Counted from the first letter of the stretch, positions 1 through 9,683 are shown. The stretch: DNA of 64,000 bases from Bog-950 sp964615305 (GCA_964615305.1 CAZTNA010000002.1:186001-250000); one strand, 5' to 3'. The notes: a model not told the origin generated them from the letters alone. Program-made: numbers and translations.

Positions 1-554
1 TTATAACCCAAGCCACCGAAAAATTCGAGCATTACTCCGTGTCGTAAATGAAATTGGTAACCCGCTATCCAACTTATGTTGGCATAACAGATTGTTTCGT
101 AGTTTCCTGTGCCGCGCTTCTCTTTGATTTTTACAAAGTTAAATGAACCAAAAGGACCTGTAAACAGGCCTTGCGGAGCAGACTTATTTTTCTTAGGGTA
201 GTATCTGTATCCTAGCATAACCCTACCTCCGCGCATACTAAAATCCTTAATACTAAATCTGCTCCTATTCATTGTACTGGGAATTAGCACAAACGGGATA
301 CTTGGAAAATTATATGATGCCCCCAGTGTTAGCGACTGGTTGTGTGTAAGCATTCTTTCGTAAGTAAATCGCAGTTCACCACACAAGGGTATTTGCCCAA
401 CAAATACAGGGATAAGGTTCCACTTAATTATGTTTTGTTTAAAAGGAATTTTGCGATCTCTGAACCCTTCAAACTTTTTATCCTTTTGCGCTGAACAACA
501 CAGCGCAAAAAACATCAATGTTAGAAAAAATAATCTCCGACAGAGTATTACCAT
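1..554 (-). CDS. outer-membrane beta-barrel protein (DUF3575-like), C-terminus cut by window edge
   Basis: An open frame reads without a stop from an ATG at 554 to the window edge (184 codons plus 2 bases). The first 22 residues are a signal peptide with an FFALCCSAQ-type cleavage region. The mature part alternates aromatic and polar residues as in an outer-membrane barrel, with segments such as KWNLIPVFVGQIPL, GELRFTYERML, GGRVMLGYRYYP and MLEFFGGLGY. The pattern resembles the DUF3575 barrel family, but that assignment is by eye. The gene starts 35 bases after the stop of the upstream thioredoxin lipoprotein on the same strand, so they may be co-transcribed. Function unknown; probably a porin-like or structural surface protein. 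Confidence 0.72.
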   Translation of the reverse strand, partial: MVILCRRLFFLTLMFFALCCSAQKDKKFEGFRDRKIPFKQNIIKWNLIPVFVGQIPLCGELRFTYERMLTHNQSLTLGASYNFPSIPFVLIPSTMNRSRFSIKDFSMRGGRVMLGYRYYPKKNKSAPQGLFTGPFGSFNFVKIKEKRGTGNYETICYANISWIAGYQFHLRHGVMLEFFGGLGY

Positions 555-589
555 CGGCTACAAAAATAACTTAGTAAAGCTACATTCAA

Positions 590-1735
590 TTAAGGAAGTA
601 ACTCTCCTATCTTTTGATCGAGTGCGGCACCTCGTAAATTAGTTGCCACAATTACACCGTTTTTATCTAACAAAAATGCAGCCGGTATGCCTTGTATTCC
701 GTAACGAACTGCCGCTTCGCAGTTCCAGAATTTCAAATCGCTTACATGATTCTCCCATGGCATATTTAGCGCTTTAATAGAATTAACCCAAGCATCTTTA
801 GTTTTATCTAACGAAACACTATAAACAGTAAAACCTTTTGCTTTGTACTTGTTATATGCAGATACTACGTTCGGCATTTCCATTCTACAAGGCCCACACC
901 AACTGGCCCAAAAATCAAGTAGTACAACTTTGCCGCGCAACGATGAAAGTTTAATGTTTTTGCCGTCTGGTGTAGGTAAATCAATATCAGGAGCAACTTT
1001 ACCAACGCTCACATCTGCAACAGATTGTTGCGCGGTGGCTAATTGTTTTGCCTGCTCTTCGTACTTAGTATAAGCCCCTCTGAAATCTTTTGTGTAACTG
1101 CTGTTAGGCATTTCTTTTTCTAACCTTTGAATAACCGCCAGGTTCTCCTTCGGAAATTTATCAACAGGGGCATTGGTTACATATAACATTGCCACCAAAG
1201 GGCTTTTGCTGACCTTGGAACTGTCTTTAATGTAACTTTCGAAACGAGCGGCTACTTCTTGCATTTGTTGCTGTATAAACATCAAAGTATCCATAGAAGC
1301 ACCTTGTTGCTGATACATTTGGTATGCCATCTGCCATCCTTGCATATCGCGTTGTACGCCACCTAGATTTTTGAATGCTGCTTGAAATTCTTCATTCTCT
1401 TTTGACCCGGTAGACTTAAATGGTTCTTGTGCTGTTACATCTATGTCAATTTTATATTCAGTGGGTTCAAGTAGGAAAAGGAAAAACGTTTTCTCATCTA
1501 ACCGAAGACGGTAAAAACCTTTTTCAGCTACACCGGTCATTTTAAAGAATCCTTTCTCATCAATTTTTGCTGAATCTACCTGCGTAATTTTTTGTAAGCC
1601 GAGTTGTTCAAGCACTACAGATTTAGCTGGATGATTTTTAATGGTGCCTTGAAGCGAATACTTGTCGCTGCCACCGGCCAAATTACAAGCAGAAAAAAAG
1701 GTTAAAAGCAATAAAAGTGTGCTGAGTTTGCGCAT
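590..1735 (-). CDS. DUF4369 / TlpA-like thioredoxin lipoprotein
   Basis: This 381-residue protein begins with a lipoprotein signal peptide (lipobox FSAC, Cys17). It continues with a DUF4369-like N-terminal beta domain (about residues 25-115), a helical linker rich in Gln, and a C-terminal AhpC/TSA-thioredoxin domain containing ASWCGPCRME around residue 280, the redox-active CxxC. In Bacteroidota such proteins are envelope-anchored thiol-disulfide oxidoreductases that keep periplasmic cysteines reduced or help cytochrome and stress functions. The substrate cannot be told from sequence. It follows gatB by 15 bases on the same strand, which suggests read-through. Confidence 0.9.
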   Translation of the reverse strand: MRKLSTLLLLLTFFSACNLAGGSDKYSLQGTIKNHPAKSVVLEQLGLQKITQVDSAKIDEKGFFKMTGVAEKGFYRLRLDEKTFFLFLLEPTEYKIDIDVTAQEPFKSTGSKENEEFQAAFKNLGGVQRDMQGWQMAYQMYQQQGASMDTLMFIQQQMQEVAARFESYIKDSSKVSKSPLVAMLYVTNAPVDKFPKENLAVIQRLEKEMPNSSYTKDFRGAYTKYEEQAKQLATAQQSVADVSVGKVAPDIDLPTPDGKNIKLSSLRGKVVLLDFWASWCGPCRMEMPNVVSAYNKYKAKGFTVYSVSLDKTKDAWVNSIKALNMPWENHVSDLKFWNCEAAVRYGIQGIPAAFLLDKNGVIVATNLRGAALDQKIGELLP

Positions 1736-1750
1736 GTTGTTTGTTTATAT

Positions 1751-3202
1751 TTAAGATTCAAGTTTTTCGGCTACTATTTTGTTAGTTAGTTTTGGGTCGG
1801 CTTTGCCTTTGCTAAGCTTCATTACCTCGCCAACAAACAAACCTAACAATCCTTTTTTCCCAGTTTTATATTCGGTCACCTTTTCGGGATATTTAGCAAT
1901 TACCTGGGTTACCAGGTCGTTAATCATGGCTTCATCGCTGTTTTGCAGTAAGTTTAATTCTTCAGCTACCTGCAGAGGTTCTTTACCTGTTTGCATCATG
2001 ACTGGAAATATTTTTGTTGATGCTATGCTGAAATTGGTTTTGCCTTCGTCAATTAACTTAATAATAGCTGCCAACTTTACCGCGGGCATATTAAATTGTT
2101 GTATCGTAATTCCGTTTTCATTTAAGTAATTTTTAACCGGGCCCAGAATCCAGTTTGAGGCAGCTTTGTAGTTGAGGGTTTCTTTTAGGAGAGTATTGAA
2201 AAATTCTGCCAACGCTTTCTCTTCTGTAATAATACGGGCATCATATTCCGGCAAACCATAAACTTCCATGTACTCTAGCTTTAACTCTCCGGCAAGTTTT
2301 GGCATTTGCGACTTAACTTTAGTAATGTATTCTTCGGTAACAAAAACCGGAGGCAAGTCAGGTTCAGGGAAATAGCGGTAGTCGTGAGCGTGTTCTTTGC
2401 TACGCTGTGTGAGGGTAACACCCTTTAGTGCATCGAAGCCACGAGTTTCTTGTACCGGTTTTTCACCGGCTTCCATAGCGTCAATCTGGCGTTTAAATTC
2501 AAACTCTATGGCGCGCTTAACGTTGCGGGCACTATTCATGTTTTTTACTTCGCTCCTTGGGTTAAGAACATCTGTACCTTTGAGCCGTACCGAAATGTTT
2601 GCATCGCAACGCATGTTGCCTTCTTCCATGTCAGCGTCTGAAATACCTAAATAGCGAAGTAATTTTTGCACTTCATAGAGGTATTCCATTGCTTCATCGC
2701 CACTTCTGATATCGGGCTCGCTTACAATTTCAATCAGCGGTACTCCTGCTCGGTTTAAATCAACCAATGTAAAGTAAGGATCAATATCGTGAATAGATTT
2801 ACCTGCGTCCTCTTCGAGGTGAATACGTGTAAGACGAACTTTCTTTTTTTCTCCGTTTAGCTCAAACTCAATTGAACCACTGGTGCATATAGGAGTTTTA
2901 TCTTGAGTTATCTGGTATCCTTTGGGCAGGTCAGGGTAGAAATAGTTTTTGCGGGCAAATTGGTTCTCAATACGAATTGTTGAATTAGTGGCTATACCAA
3001 TTTTTACCGCATATTCTATAGCCGTTTCGTTCACCATAGGTAATGTGCCTGGGTGTCCTAAAGAAATGGCGCTTACATTTGTATTGGGAGAGCTGCCAAA
3101 CTCGGTAGAGTCGCTGCAATACATTTTACTGTTTGTAGAAAGTTGAGCGTGAACTTCAAGCCCCACAATTACTTCGTATTTACTGTATTTTTCTTGATTC
3201 AT
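1751..3202 (-). CDS. gatB: aspartyl/glutamyl-tRNA(Asn/Gln) amidotransferase subunit B
   Basis: The protein (483 aa, normal family length) opens with the GatB signature YEVIVGLEVHAQL and ends with a YqeY-like tail containing KKGLLGLFVGEVMK. GatB is the tRNA-binding and kinase subunit of GatCAB, which amidates Glu-tRNA(Gln) or Asp-tRNA(Asn). The N-terminal region where many GatB proteins carry a four-cysteine zinc site has only one of those cysteines (MYCSDSTEFG, then NTNVSAISLGHPG), so the zinc site seems lost, apparently a lineage trait. The start overlaps the end of the upstream SGNH-like gene by 23 bases, pointing to translational coupling. gatA and gatC are not in this window. Confidence 0.97.
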   Translation of the reverse strand: MNQEKYSKYEVIVGLEVHAQLSTNSKMYCSDSTEFGSSPNTNVSAISLGHPGTLPMVNETAIEYAVKIGIATNSTIRIENQFARKNYFYPDLPKGYQITQDKTPICTSGSIEFELNGEKKKVRLTRIHLEEDAGKSIHDIDPYFTLVDLNRAGVPLIEIVSEPDIRSGDEAMEYLYEVQKLLRYLGISDADMEEGNMRCDANISVRLKGTDVLNPRSEVKNMNSARNVKRAIEFEFKRQIDAMEAGEKPVQETRGFDALKGVTLTQRSKEHAHDYRYFPEPDLPPVFVTEEYITKVKSQMPKLAGELKLEYMEVYGLPEYDARIITEEKALAEFFNTLLKETLNYKAASNWILGPVKNYLNENGITIQQFNMPAVKLAAIIKLIDEGKTNFSIASTKIFPVMMQTGKEPLQVAEELNLLQNSDEAMINDLVTQVIAKYPEKVTEYKTGKKGLLGLFVGEVMKLSKGKADPKLTNKIVAEKLES

Positions 3203-4136
3203 ATTGCCGCTTTTTATCTAAAATAATCAGAATGCTGTCTGCAAGCATGTTCGATACCTGAATGGCAGATGGTTTAGCTAAATGGTTGCCGTCAGTAAAA
3301 ATTAAAGAATCGGAGGTATTAAAAAAGTTGAACATCGGTACGCGTTTTTTTTCACTAAGTATATTCATTTTGTGATCAAAGTCGGGCATGTATTCGTTTT
3401 CAATTTCCATGATTTTAGGGCTTACCGGCATACGAACTAGGACCACTTGCCCAAAGTTTTTTAGATAAGTAATGGTTTCAGAAAGATAGCTTAACCGAAC
3501 TTCAGAGAACTTAAAGGTTTTTTTGTTTTTTTGGTATTCCTGAATTTTTGAGTTGGTTCTTTTTTTTACCGACATAGAGTCTAGAGGAATGTCAACTTCT
3601 AACCAACCATCGGCTTTTAAACTCATTCTGTTGTCTTTCTCGAGGAGTAGAAAACCGAGACGAGTGTTGTCGTAGAAAACGTATTCTAGATTTGGGTTTA
3701 TGTTAACCGAATGTAACTTGTAGAGTATGTTTGATTCTTCGCGGGGTTTTCCGACTTCTATTTCGTTTAAGGTAGATGAAATACTCCAAGGATCTACTGC
3801 CAAAATAAAGAGTCCTTTGTCAGGCTTTTCATCAAGCTTTTTCTTTACCAATTCTAAATAATGTTTACCAAAAGGTGAATTGGCCAAAGTAAATGAAAAG
3901 TTAAACAAAGGGTTTATTCCGGCTTTTTCTTCTAGTCTTTTATTCAAGTATTCAGGTATTAAACCTTGTGCAGCTCTGGAAGTACCAAGTACCAAGCTTT
4001 TTTGTTTTGGTGTGGTTACTCTGTAGTAGCTGGTATCGAAATATGCTGGTGTGGTTGTAAACAGAATAATAAAACCTGTAGAAACTACCGCTACAAACAA
4101 GACAATAAGTTTTATCCAAAGTTCGGTTAGCCGCAT
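3180..4136 (-). CDS. SGNH-like partner protein of MBOAT acyltransferase
   Basis: I place the start at the ATG at 4136 (318 aa), 1 base after the MBOAT stop, because an N-terminal membrane anchor (LIVLFVAVVSTGFIILF) follows at once; an upstream in-frame start would lie inside the MBOAT gene. The soluble part carries an SGNH block I motif LGTSRAAQG (candidate nucleophile Ser) and a block V motif DGNHLAKPSA (Asp/His). Proteins of this kind (compare AlgX/AlgJ and DltD) work with MBOAT proteins to move acyl groups onto surface polymers. The target here is unknown. The 1-base gap to the MBOAT gene supports a joint role. Confidence 0.75.
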   Translation of the reverse strand: MRLTELWIKLIVLFVAVVSTGFIILFTTTPAYFDTSYYRVTTPKQKSLVLGTSRAAQGLIPEYLNKRLEEKAGINPLFNFSFTLANSPFGKHYLELVKKKLDEKPDKGLFILAVDPWSISSTLNEIEVGKPREESNILYKLHSVNINPNLEYVFYDNTRLGFLLLEKDNRMSLKADGWLEVDIPLDSMSVKKRTNSKIQEYQKNKKTFKFSEVRLSYLSETITYLKNFGQVVLVRMPVSPKIMEIENEYMPDFDHKMNILSEKKRVPMFNFFNTSDSLIFTDGNHLAKPSAIQVSNMLADSILIILDKKRQYESRKIQ

Positions 4137-4137
4137 A

Positions 4138-5610
4138 TTAAAATTGAAAATAAATAAACTGTGCTTTGCCAAACATACCGTACAAAGCAATGCTTGCAAG
4201 CAAGCAGAAGTACATACCCATTCTTACCGCTACTGGGAACTTGCCGACATAAGAAGTAACACTGCATCTGGCTTGAAAAAACTGAACAAGCTCTAAAATT
4301 AAAACACCGGCAAATGCTACTCTGTATTCAGCCCCAGAAGTATAAAATGATTGAAGAACCGGTACATTAATAAACTGCCAAAATCCGGCAGTAGTAAATG
4401 AACTAAAATTAATGAGGTGAGTAATTATGTAAACAGAGTCAGAAAGGTTGTCGGCTCGAAAAAACACCCAAGCAATGCCAACTAAAACACAAACTACGGA
4501 AGTTTCGAATAATGAAACAATAGTTGCAGATCCTTTGAAAATGAATTGTTGCTTTACTGCGGTGCGCCAAGGTTCTGTAAATTTGGCAAACACTAAATAG
4601 AAGCCGTGTAAGGCTCCCCAAATTACGAAGTTCCAGCTAGCCCCGTGCCACAGTCCGCTTACAGTAAAAACAAAAAACAAATTAAAGTAAATGCGAAGGG
4701 CAGAAACCCTGTTTCCTCCTAATGATATATATAGGTAATCGCGGAACCAGGTAGAAAGAGATATATGCCAACGTTTCCAAAATTCAGATATGGAAGTGGC
4801 TGAATACGGGCGGTCGAAATTTTTCATGAGGGTAAAACCCATTACCCGCGCAGCACCAATCGCAATATCAGAGTAGCCTGAAAAGTCGCAATAGATTTGT
4901 ATGCTAAAACTAACAACACCAATAATAAGAGGTAAACCTTCGTAACTTTCAGGGCTTCCAAAAACCTGATTGGCAATAACAGCTAACCTGTCTGCGATAA
5001 CAACTTTCTTAAACAGACCCCATGCCATTAGCTTAAGTCCGCTTGTTACCCTGTCGTAATTAAAGTCAAAATTAGTTCTAAACTGCCATAGTAGATTCTG
5101 TGGACGTTCGATAGGGCCAGCAACTAATTGAGGGTAAAACATTACATAAAGAGAATAGATACCAAAGTGCCTTTCGGCTTTTTGATGGCCTCTGTACACT
5201 TCTATAGTGTAGCTCATAGCCTGAAAGGTGTGAAAAGAAAGGCCTATGGGTAGAATAATTTTAAGCAGTTCAATGTTGTAATTGAGGTTAAAAAAATGAG
5301 CTATGGCATTTACATTTTCAGCCAAAAAATTGAAATACTTAAATACAGCCAGCACACCTATGTTTGCCACTAAGCTGAGTAACAAATACATTTTTCGCCT
5401 TGAACCCCGGGCATTTTCTATTAGAATACCCGCTATATAATCAATAACGATGGTGAAAAACAGAATTAGGATGTAAACCGGAATGAATGCACAGTAAAAC
5501 ACGCAACTAGCTACCAACAAGTGAACCCACCTGAACTTGTAAGGCAAAAGAAAGTACAAGATGGTAACAAGGGGAAAAAAAAGAAAGAATTCGTATGAGT
5601 TAAATAACAT
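4138..5610 (-). CDS. MBOAT family O-acyltransferase (AlgI-like)
   Basis: This 490-residue membrane protein has about ten hydrophobic segments and the MBOAT core: SISEFWKRWHISLSTWFRDY followed by the invariant-His motif GLWHGASWNFVIWGALHG near residue 320. AlgI-like MBOATs pass acyl groups (usually acetyl) across the inner membrane for modification of exopolysaccharide, alginate or peptidoglycan. It lies 16 bases downstream of alaS and directly before an SGNH-like gene, the usual two-gene acylation pair. No polysaccharide biosynthesis genes are nearby, so the acceptor polymer is unidentified. Confidence 0.93.
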   Translation of the reverse strand: MLFNSYEFFLFFPLVTILYFLLPYKFRWVHLLVASCVFYCAFIPVYILILFFTIVIDYIAGILIENARGSRRKMYLLLSLVANIGVLAVFKYFNFLAENVNAIAHFFNLNYNIELLKIILPIGLSFHTFQAMSYTIEVYRGHQKAERHFGIYSLYVMFYPQLVAGPIERPQNLLWQFRTNFDFNYDRVTSGLKLMAWGLFKKVVIADRLAVIANQVFGSPESYEGLPLIIGVVSFSIQIYCDFSGYSDIAIGAARVMGFTLMKNFDRPYSATSISEFWKRWHISLSTWFRDYLYISLGGNRVSALRIYFNLFFVFTVSGLWHGASWNFVIWGALHGFYLVFAKFTEPWRTAVKQQFIFKGSATIVSLFETSVVCVLVGIAWVFFRADNLSDSVYIITHLINFSSFTTAGFWQFINVPVLQSFYTSGAEYRVAFAGVLILELVQFFQARCSVTSYVGKFPVAVRMGMYFCLLASIALYGMFGKAQFIYFQF

Positions 5611-5626
5611 AAACTACCAGTAAGAT

Positions 5627-8212
5627 TTACGAAAATCTTTGCTTCAGTTTACTGATGAGATCTTCCACTTCCATCTCACTTCCTGCGCTTGCTTGCACAA
5701 AATCTGACGGTCCACCCCCTTTTACTGAGGGGGAAAGTTCCTTCAACAACTGGTTGCCATTGATGTTCAGGTTTGGCGCAACACGCAAATGAACGGGTCG
5801 CTTACCGTTTATGTCAGCAGATAAAAGCAACACGAAATTCTCTTTCAAATCATTCGCGAGTTGAATGCCAAGCTTACGCAACGCTTCAGCAGAATTCAAT
5901 TCAACTTTTGTTGAAGCATAGAATTTCACTGCTCCAACATTTTCTAACGAAGCCGTAATTTGTTTTCTCAAATCTGCCACCGCTTTATCTTCAAATTGCT
6001 GTAGCTGCTTTTTTAAATCATCGTTTTCGTTCTTCAACGTGTCGATGCTTTTTAAAACATCCTTGCTGTTATTCAATGCTGCTGTAACATCAGCTAATTT
6101 GCTGATTGCCTCATTAGCTAATTCAATTGCTTTCTTTCCTGTTATTGCTTCAATTCTTCTAACACCGCTAGCTACAGAACCTTCGGAGGTTATCTTAAAC
6201 AAACCAATCTGACCGGTACTCTTTACGTGCGTGCCTCCGCATAACTCACGACTGAATTTCTCATCGAACGTAATAACGCGCACAAACTCCCCATACTTTT
6301 CTCCGAACAATGCAGTTGCACCCAGCTTCTTTGCCTCGTCAATGGGTACATTTCTTCTCTCATCTAAAGCAATGTTCTCCATTATTTTTTCGTTTACGAT
6401 CTGTTCCACTTTAGCAATTTCTGCATTAGTCATTTTGCCAAAGTGCGAAAAGTCGAAGCGCAGATATTCTGAGTTTACAAGCGAGCCTTTTTGCTGAACA
6501 TGTGGACCAAGAACTTGCTTCAAGGCGCTTTGTAATAAATGCGTGGCGGAGTGATTCTTGACAGTATCGCTGCGCTTTACTGTATTAATTTTTGCATGTG
6601 CAGCCGTATCTATTTCTGTGGGCAGCTTTTTAACGAAGTGAACTATCAGGTCGTTTTCTTTTTTAGTATCAACCACTTCTATTTTCTCATCGCCAAAAAA
6701 TAATATGCCGGTGTCTCCAACCTGCCCTCCGCTTTCGGCAAAGAAAGGCGTTTTATCAAGCACTACCTGAAACAGTTCTTTTTCTTTTTGCTTTATGCTG
6801 CGGTATTTTACTACATGAGTATCGGCTTCGGTAAAATCATAGCCAATAAAATCTGTCTTTACATCTTCACTAACATTTACCCAATCGCTTTGTTCTTTTG
6901 TAGCATCTGCTTTACCTCTTGCTTTTTGAGCAGTCATTTCTTTAGTGAAACCAACCTCGTCAACTGTCCATCCTTTTTCAGCGGCAATTAGTTTGGTTAA
7001 GTCAAGCGGAAAACCGTAAGTGTCGAAAAGTTCGAAAGCTGTTTTGCCGTCAATACCGGTGAGGGAGTCAATACGTTTAATTCCATTTGCCAACGTTCTC
7101 AAGAAAGAAGTTTCCTCTTCTTTAATCACATTCGAAACAAACCCCTCTTGTGCTTTCAATTCGGGGAACACATCTGCAAACTGCTGAGCAAGCATAGGAA
7201 CCAACTCGCACAAAAACGGTTGCTCGAAATTCAAATAAGAATAGCCGTAACGAACGGCTCTGCGCAAAATTCTTCTAATCACATATCCGGCTCCGGTATT
7301 AGAAGGCAGTTGGCCATCGGCAATAGTGAAAGAAATGGCGCGAATATGATCAGCAATAACCCGTAATGCAATGTCGTTCTTTTCATCAGAGCCATATTTT
7401 ACTTTTGCTTTGATGGCTATTTGCTGAATGGTGGGTTGAAAAATATCGGTGTCGTAGTTGCTGATTTTCTTTTGAATGGCAACGCACAAGCGCTCAAAAC
7501 CCATTCCGGTGTCAACGTGCTGTTTGGCAAGTTTTACGAGCGAGCTATCAGCCCTGCGTTCAAACTCCATAAATACGTTGTTCCATATTTCGATGACCTG
7601 TGGGTGGCTGGCGTTTACCAAAGTTTTGCCGTCAATCTTTTTACGGTCTTCCTCGCTTCTTAAATCATAGTGTATTTCACTGCAAGGGCCGCAGGGGCCG
7701 GTGTCGCCCATTTCCCAAAAATTATCTTTCTTGTTCCCTTTCAATATACGATCTTCGGCTATCCATTTCTTCCATTCGTTGTAAGCATCCTGATCGAAAC
7801 TGAGGTTTTCTTTTTTGTCGCCTTCAAATACTGTTACGTAAAGCCGGTCTTTATCTAAACCGTAAACCATAGTGAGCAATTCCCAACTCCATTCTATGGC
7901 TTCTTTTTTAAAGTAATCGCCAAAACTCCAATTTCCTAACATCTCGAACATGGTATGGTGGTAGGTGTCCACTCCTACTTCTTCTAAGTCGTTGTGTTTT
8001 CCGCTTACACGCAAACATTTTTGCGTATCGGCCACACGTGGGTACTTTATTGGTTCATTACCCAAAAAAATATTCTTAAACGGAGCCATACCGCTGTTGA
8101 TGAACATTAATGTAGGATCGTTCTTAACTACAACAGGAGCACTGGGCACTATTTTGTGTGCTTTACTTTCAAAAAAATCTAAAAATGCTTTACGAATTTG
8201 TACAGATGTCAT
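5627..8212 (-). CDS. alaS: alanine--tRNA ligase
   Basis: At 861 aa this is a full-length AlaRS. The class II catalytic core has the VGVDTYHHTMFEMLGNWSFG region. The editing domain carries NHSATHLLQ (around residue 550) and CGGTHVKSTG (around 660), which together bind the editing-site zinc. A C-Ala domain with coiled coil ends the protein (GGGPSDFVQASAG). It charges tRNA-Ala, and a tRNA-Ala gene lies at 16425-16498. It heads the minus-strand gene string down to position 1. The start ATG at 8212 is followed by the expected TSVQIRKAFLDFF N-terminus. Confidence 0.98.
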   Translation of the reverse strand: MTSVQIRKAFLDFFESKAHKIVPSAPVVVKNDPTLMFINSGMAPFKNIFLGNEPIKYPRVADTQKCLRVSGKHNDLEEVGVDTYHHTMFEMLGNWSFGDYFKKEAIEWSWELLTMVYGLDKDRLYVTVFEGDKKENLSFDQDAYNEWKKWIAEDRILKGNKKDNFWEMGDTGPCGPCSEIHYDLRSEEDRKKIDGKTLVNASHPQVIEIWNNVFMEFERRADSSLVKLAKQHVDTGMGFERLCVAIQKKISNYDTDIFQPTIQQIAIKAKVKYGSDEKNDIALRVIADHIRAISFTIADGQLPSNTGAGYVIRRILRRAVRYGYSYLNFEQPFLCELVPMLAQQFADVFPELKAQEGFVSNVIKEEETSFLRTLANGIKRIDSLTGIDGKTAFELFDTYGFPLDLTKLIAAEKGWTVDEVGFTKEMTAQKARGKADATKEQSDWVNVSEDVKTDFIGYDFTEADTHVVKYRSIKQKEKELFQVVLDKTPFFAESGGQVGDTGILFFGDEKIEVVDTKKENDLIVHFVKKLPTEIDTAAHAKINTVKRSDTVKNHSATHLLQSALKQVLGPHVQQKGSLVNSEYLRFDFSHFGKMTNAEIAKVEQIVNEKIMENIALDERRNVPIDEAKKLGATALFGEKYGEFVRVITFDEKFSRELCGGTHVKSTGQIGLFKITSEGSVASGVRRIEAITGKKAIELANEAISKLADVTAALNNSKDVLKSIDTLKNENDDLKKQLQQFEDKAVADLRKQITASLENVGAVKFYASTKVELNSAEALRKLGIQLANDLKENFVLLLSADINGKRPVHLRVAPNLNINGNQLLKELSPSVKGGGPSDFVQASAGSEMEVEDLISKLKQRFS

Positions 8213-8326
8213 CTTGCTATTTCTCTTCTAAAAAATGGTTCTATTTTCGAGGCGGACGAAAATAAAAAAACAGAACACTCGGTCTGATTCCGGTCAGACA
8301 CGGTAATTAATGGTTGACTCAGAGAA

Positions 8327-9310
8327 ATGAAACTGTTTCGCAAAAACGACAAGTTTATATTCAATACCCATACACTGGCTTATGAGAAAGCAGTGGTTAG
8401 CTGGGGCTCGCGTATTTTGCGTGCTGTAGGTTTTTTGGTAGCGGCATTGGTGTTTTCGCTTGCTATTTCTACTATTTACTATAGGTTCTTTGATTCACCC
8501 AAGGAGAAAATTTTGAAAGCTGAAATACAGGGTATGAAAGATGAACTGTATGTTCTTAACCAAAATGTGGACAGAATGAACGAAGTTTTAGACGCATTGC
8601 ACTACCGCGATGGAAACATTTATAGAGTTATTTTTGAAAGCGAACCCATTAATGATGATGTATGGATGGCCGGTAGCGGTGGGATAAACAAATACCGCGA
8701 CCTTGAGAAATATGACAACGGTGAGTTACTTCGAGACATAGCAATGAAAGTTGACCGATTAAAAAGGCAAATGGTAGTACAAAGCAAAAGTTACGATGAA
8801 ATAGCTGACATGATCGACAAAAAACAAACCATGCTAGTATCTATACCTTCAGTACAACCCATTGCTAATAAAAAATTAGAGCGTATGGCTTCGGGCTATG
8901 GATGGAGGGTTGACCCGGTTTATAAAATTCAACAGTTTCATAAGGGAATGGATTTTACCTGCCCGGTAGGTACAGATGTATATGTAACCGGTGATGGTAC
9001 GGTTGAAGAAGTAAACTATTCGTTTTCGGGGTATGGGAACGAGATATTGGTGAACCACGGCTACGGATACAAAACACGTTACGCTCACCTATCTAGATTT
9101 AAAGTAAGCGTAGGACAGAAAGTGAAGCGAGGTGATATTATTGCAAACAGCGGTAGTACCGGAAAATCAACTGGCCCGCACTTGCACTACGAAGTGCTAA
9201 AAAATGGAGATGCAGTAAATCCGGTGTATTATTATTACAACGATTTAAAGGATGCTGATTTCCAGAAAATGATAGAAATATCTAACAGCCCGGGACAGTC
9301 ACTTGATTAA
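8327..9310 (+). CDS. M23 family metallopeptidase, membrane anchored
   Basis: The protein (327 aa) has an N-terminal cytoplasmic stretch, one membrane segment (about residues 27-50), a coiled-coil region (about 60-170), and a LytM/M23 domain. The zinc motif residues are present in FHKGMDF (HxxxD) and PHLHYEV (HxH), so it should be an active endopeptidase on peptidoglycan peptide bridges. The coiled-coil plus M23 build is like the periplasmic cell-wall enzymes used in growth or division. It is divergent from alaS, with 114 bases between them. The following MerR gene is 43 bases downstream on the same strand. Confidence 0.93.
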   Translation: MKLFRKNDKFIFNTHTLAYEKAVVSWGSRILRAVGFLVAALVFSLAISTIYYRFFDSPKEKILKAEIQGMKDELYVLNQNVDRMNEVLDALHYRDGNIYRVIFESEPINDDVWMAGSGGINKYRDLEKYDNGELLRDIAMKVDRLKRQMVVQSKSYDEIADMIDKKQTMLVSIPSVQPIANKKLERMASGYGWRVDPVYKIQQFHKGMDFTCPVGTDVYVTGDGTVEEVNYSFSGYGNEILVNHGYGYKTRYAHLSRFKVSVGQKVKRGDIIANSGSTGKSTGPHLHYEVLKNGDAVNPVYYYYNDLKDADFQKMIEISNSPGQSLD

Positions 9311-9353
9311 GAGTTACTTCGTTTGGGTGTGTTTAACCGTTTAAGGTGTTGCC

Positions 9354-9683
9354 ATGGAAGAAAAAGACATAGAAAAACAGTACTACTCAATAGGTGAGGT
9401 GGCCGATATGCTGCAACTAAACACCTCGCTGTTACGCTACTGGGAAAAAGAGTTTGATATACTAAAGCCAAAGAAGAATGCAAAAGGTGACCGCCTGTTT
9501 ACACGCGAAGATTTAGAAAATATTAAACTGATTTACCATTTAGTGCGTGAAAAGGGTTATACTCTCGAAGGAGCTAAAATTCAATTGAAACATAACTTTG
9601 GCGAGGCCCAGAAAAAATTAAAGATAATTGATAAGCTAAAAAAAATTCGTGCGTTTTTAGTAGAAATGAAAGAAGAACTTTAG
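9354..9683 (+). CDS. MerR family transcriptional regulator
   Basis: This 109-residue protein starts with a MerR winged-helix domain (YYSIGEVADMLQLNTSLLRYWEKEF, split over the recognition helix and wing, then KGDRLFTREDLENIKLIYHL) and ends in a short coiled-coil helix. It lacks a large effector-binding domain and metal-binding cysteines. Short MerR proteins paired with an M23 peptidase are common in Bacteroidota, but the regulon is not known to me. The gene probably shares a transcript with the upstream peptidase. Confidence 0.9.
   Translation: MEEKDIEKQYYSIGEVADMLQLNTSLLRYWEKEFDILKPKKNAKGDRLFTREDLENIKLIYHLVREKGYTLEGAKIQLKHNFGEAQKKLKIIDKLKKIRAFLVEMKEEL

Noticed and set aside
430..642. 70-codon plus-strand frame at the left edge
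   Set aside because: It lies opposite the start of the outer-membrane barrel gene and the end of the thioredoxin gene, both of which have real family features.
8281..8300. Short GTCTGA/TCAGAC dyad between alaS and the M23 gene
   Set aside because: Six-base arms with no T-run or nearby promoter element are within chance for a sequence of this length.
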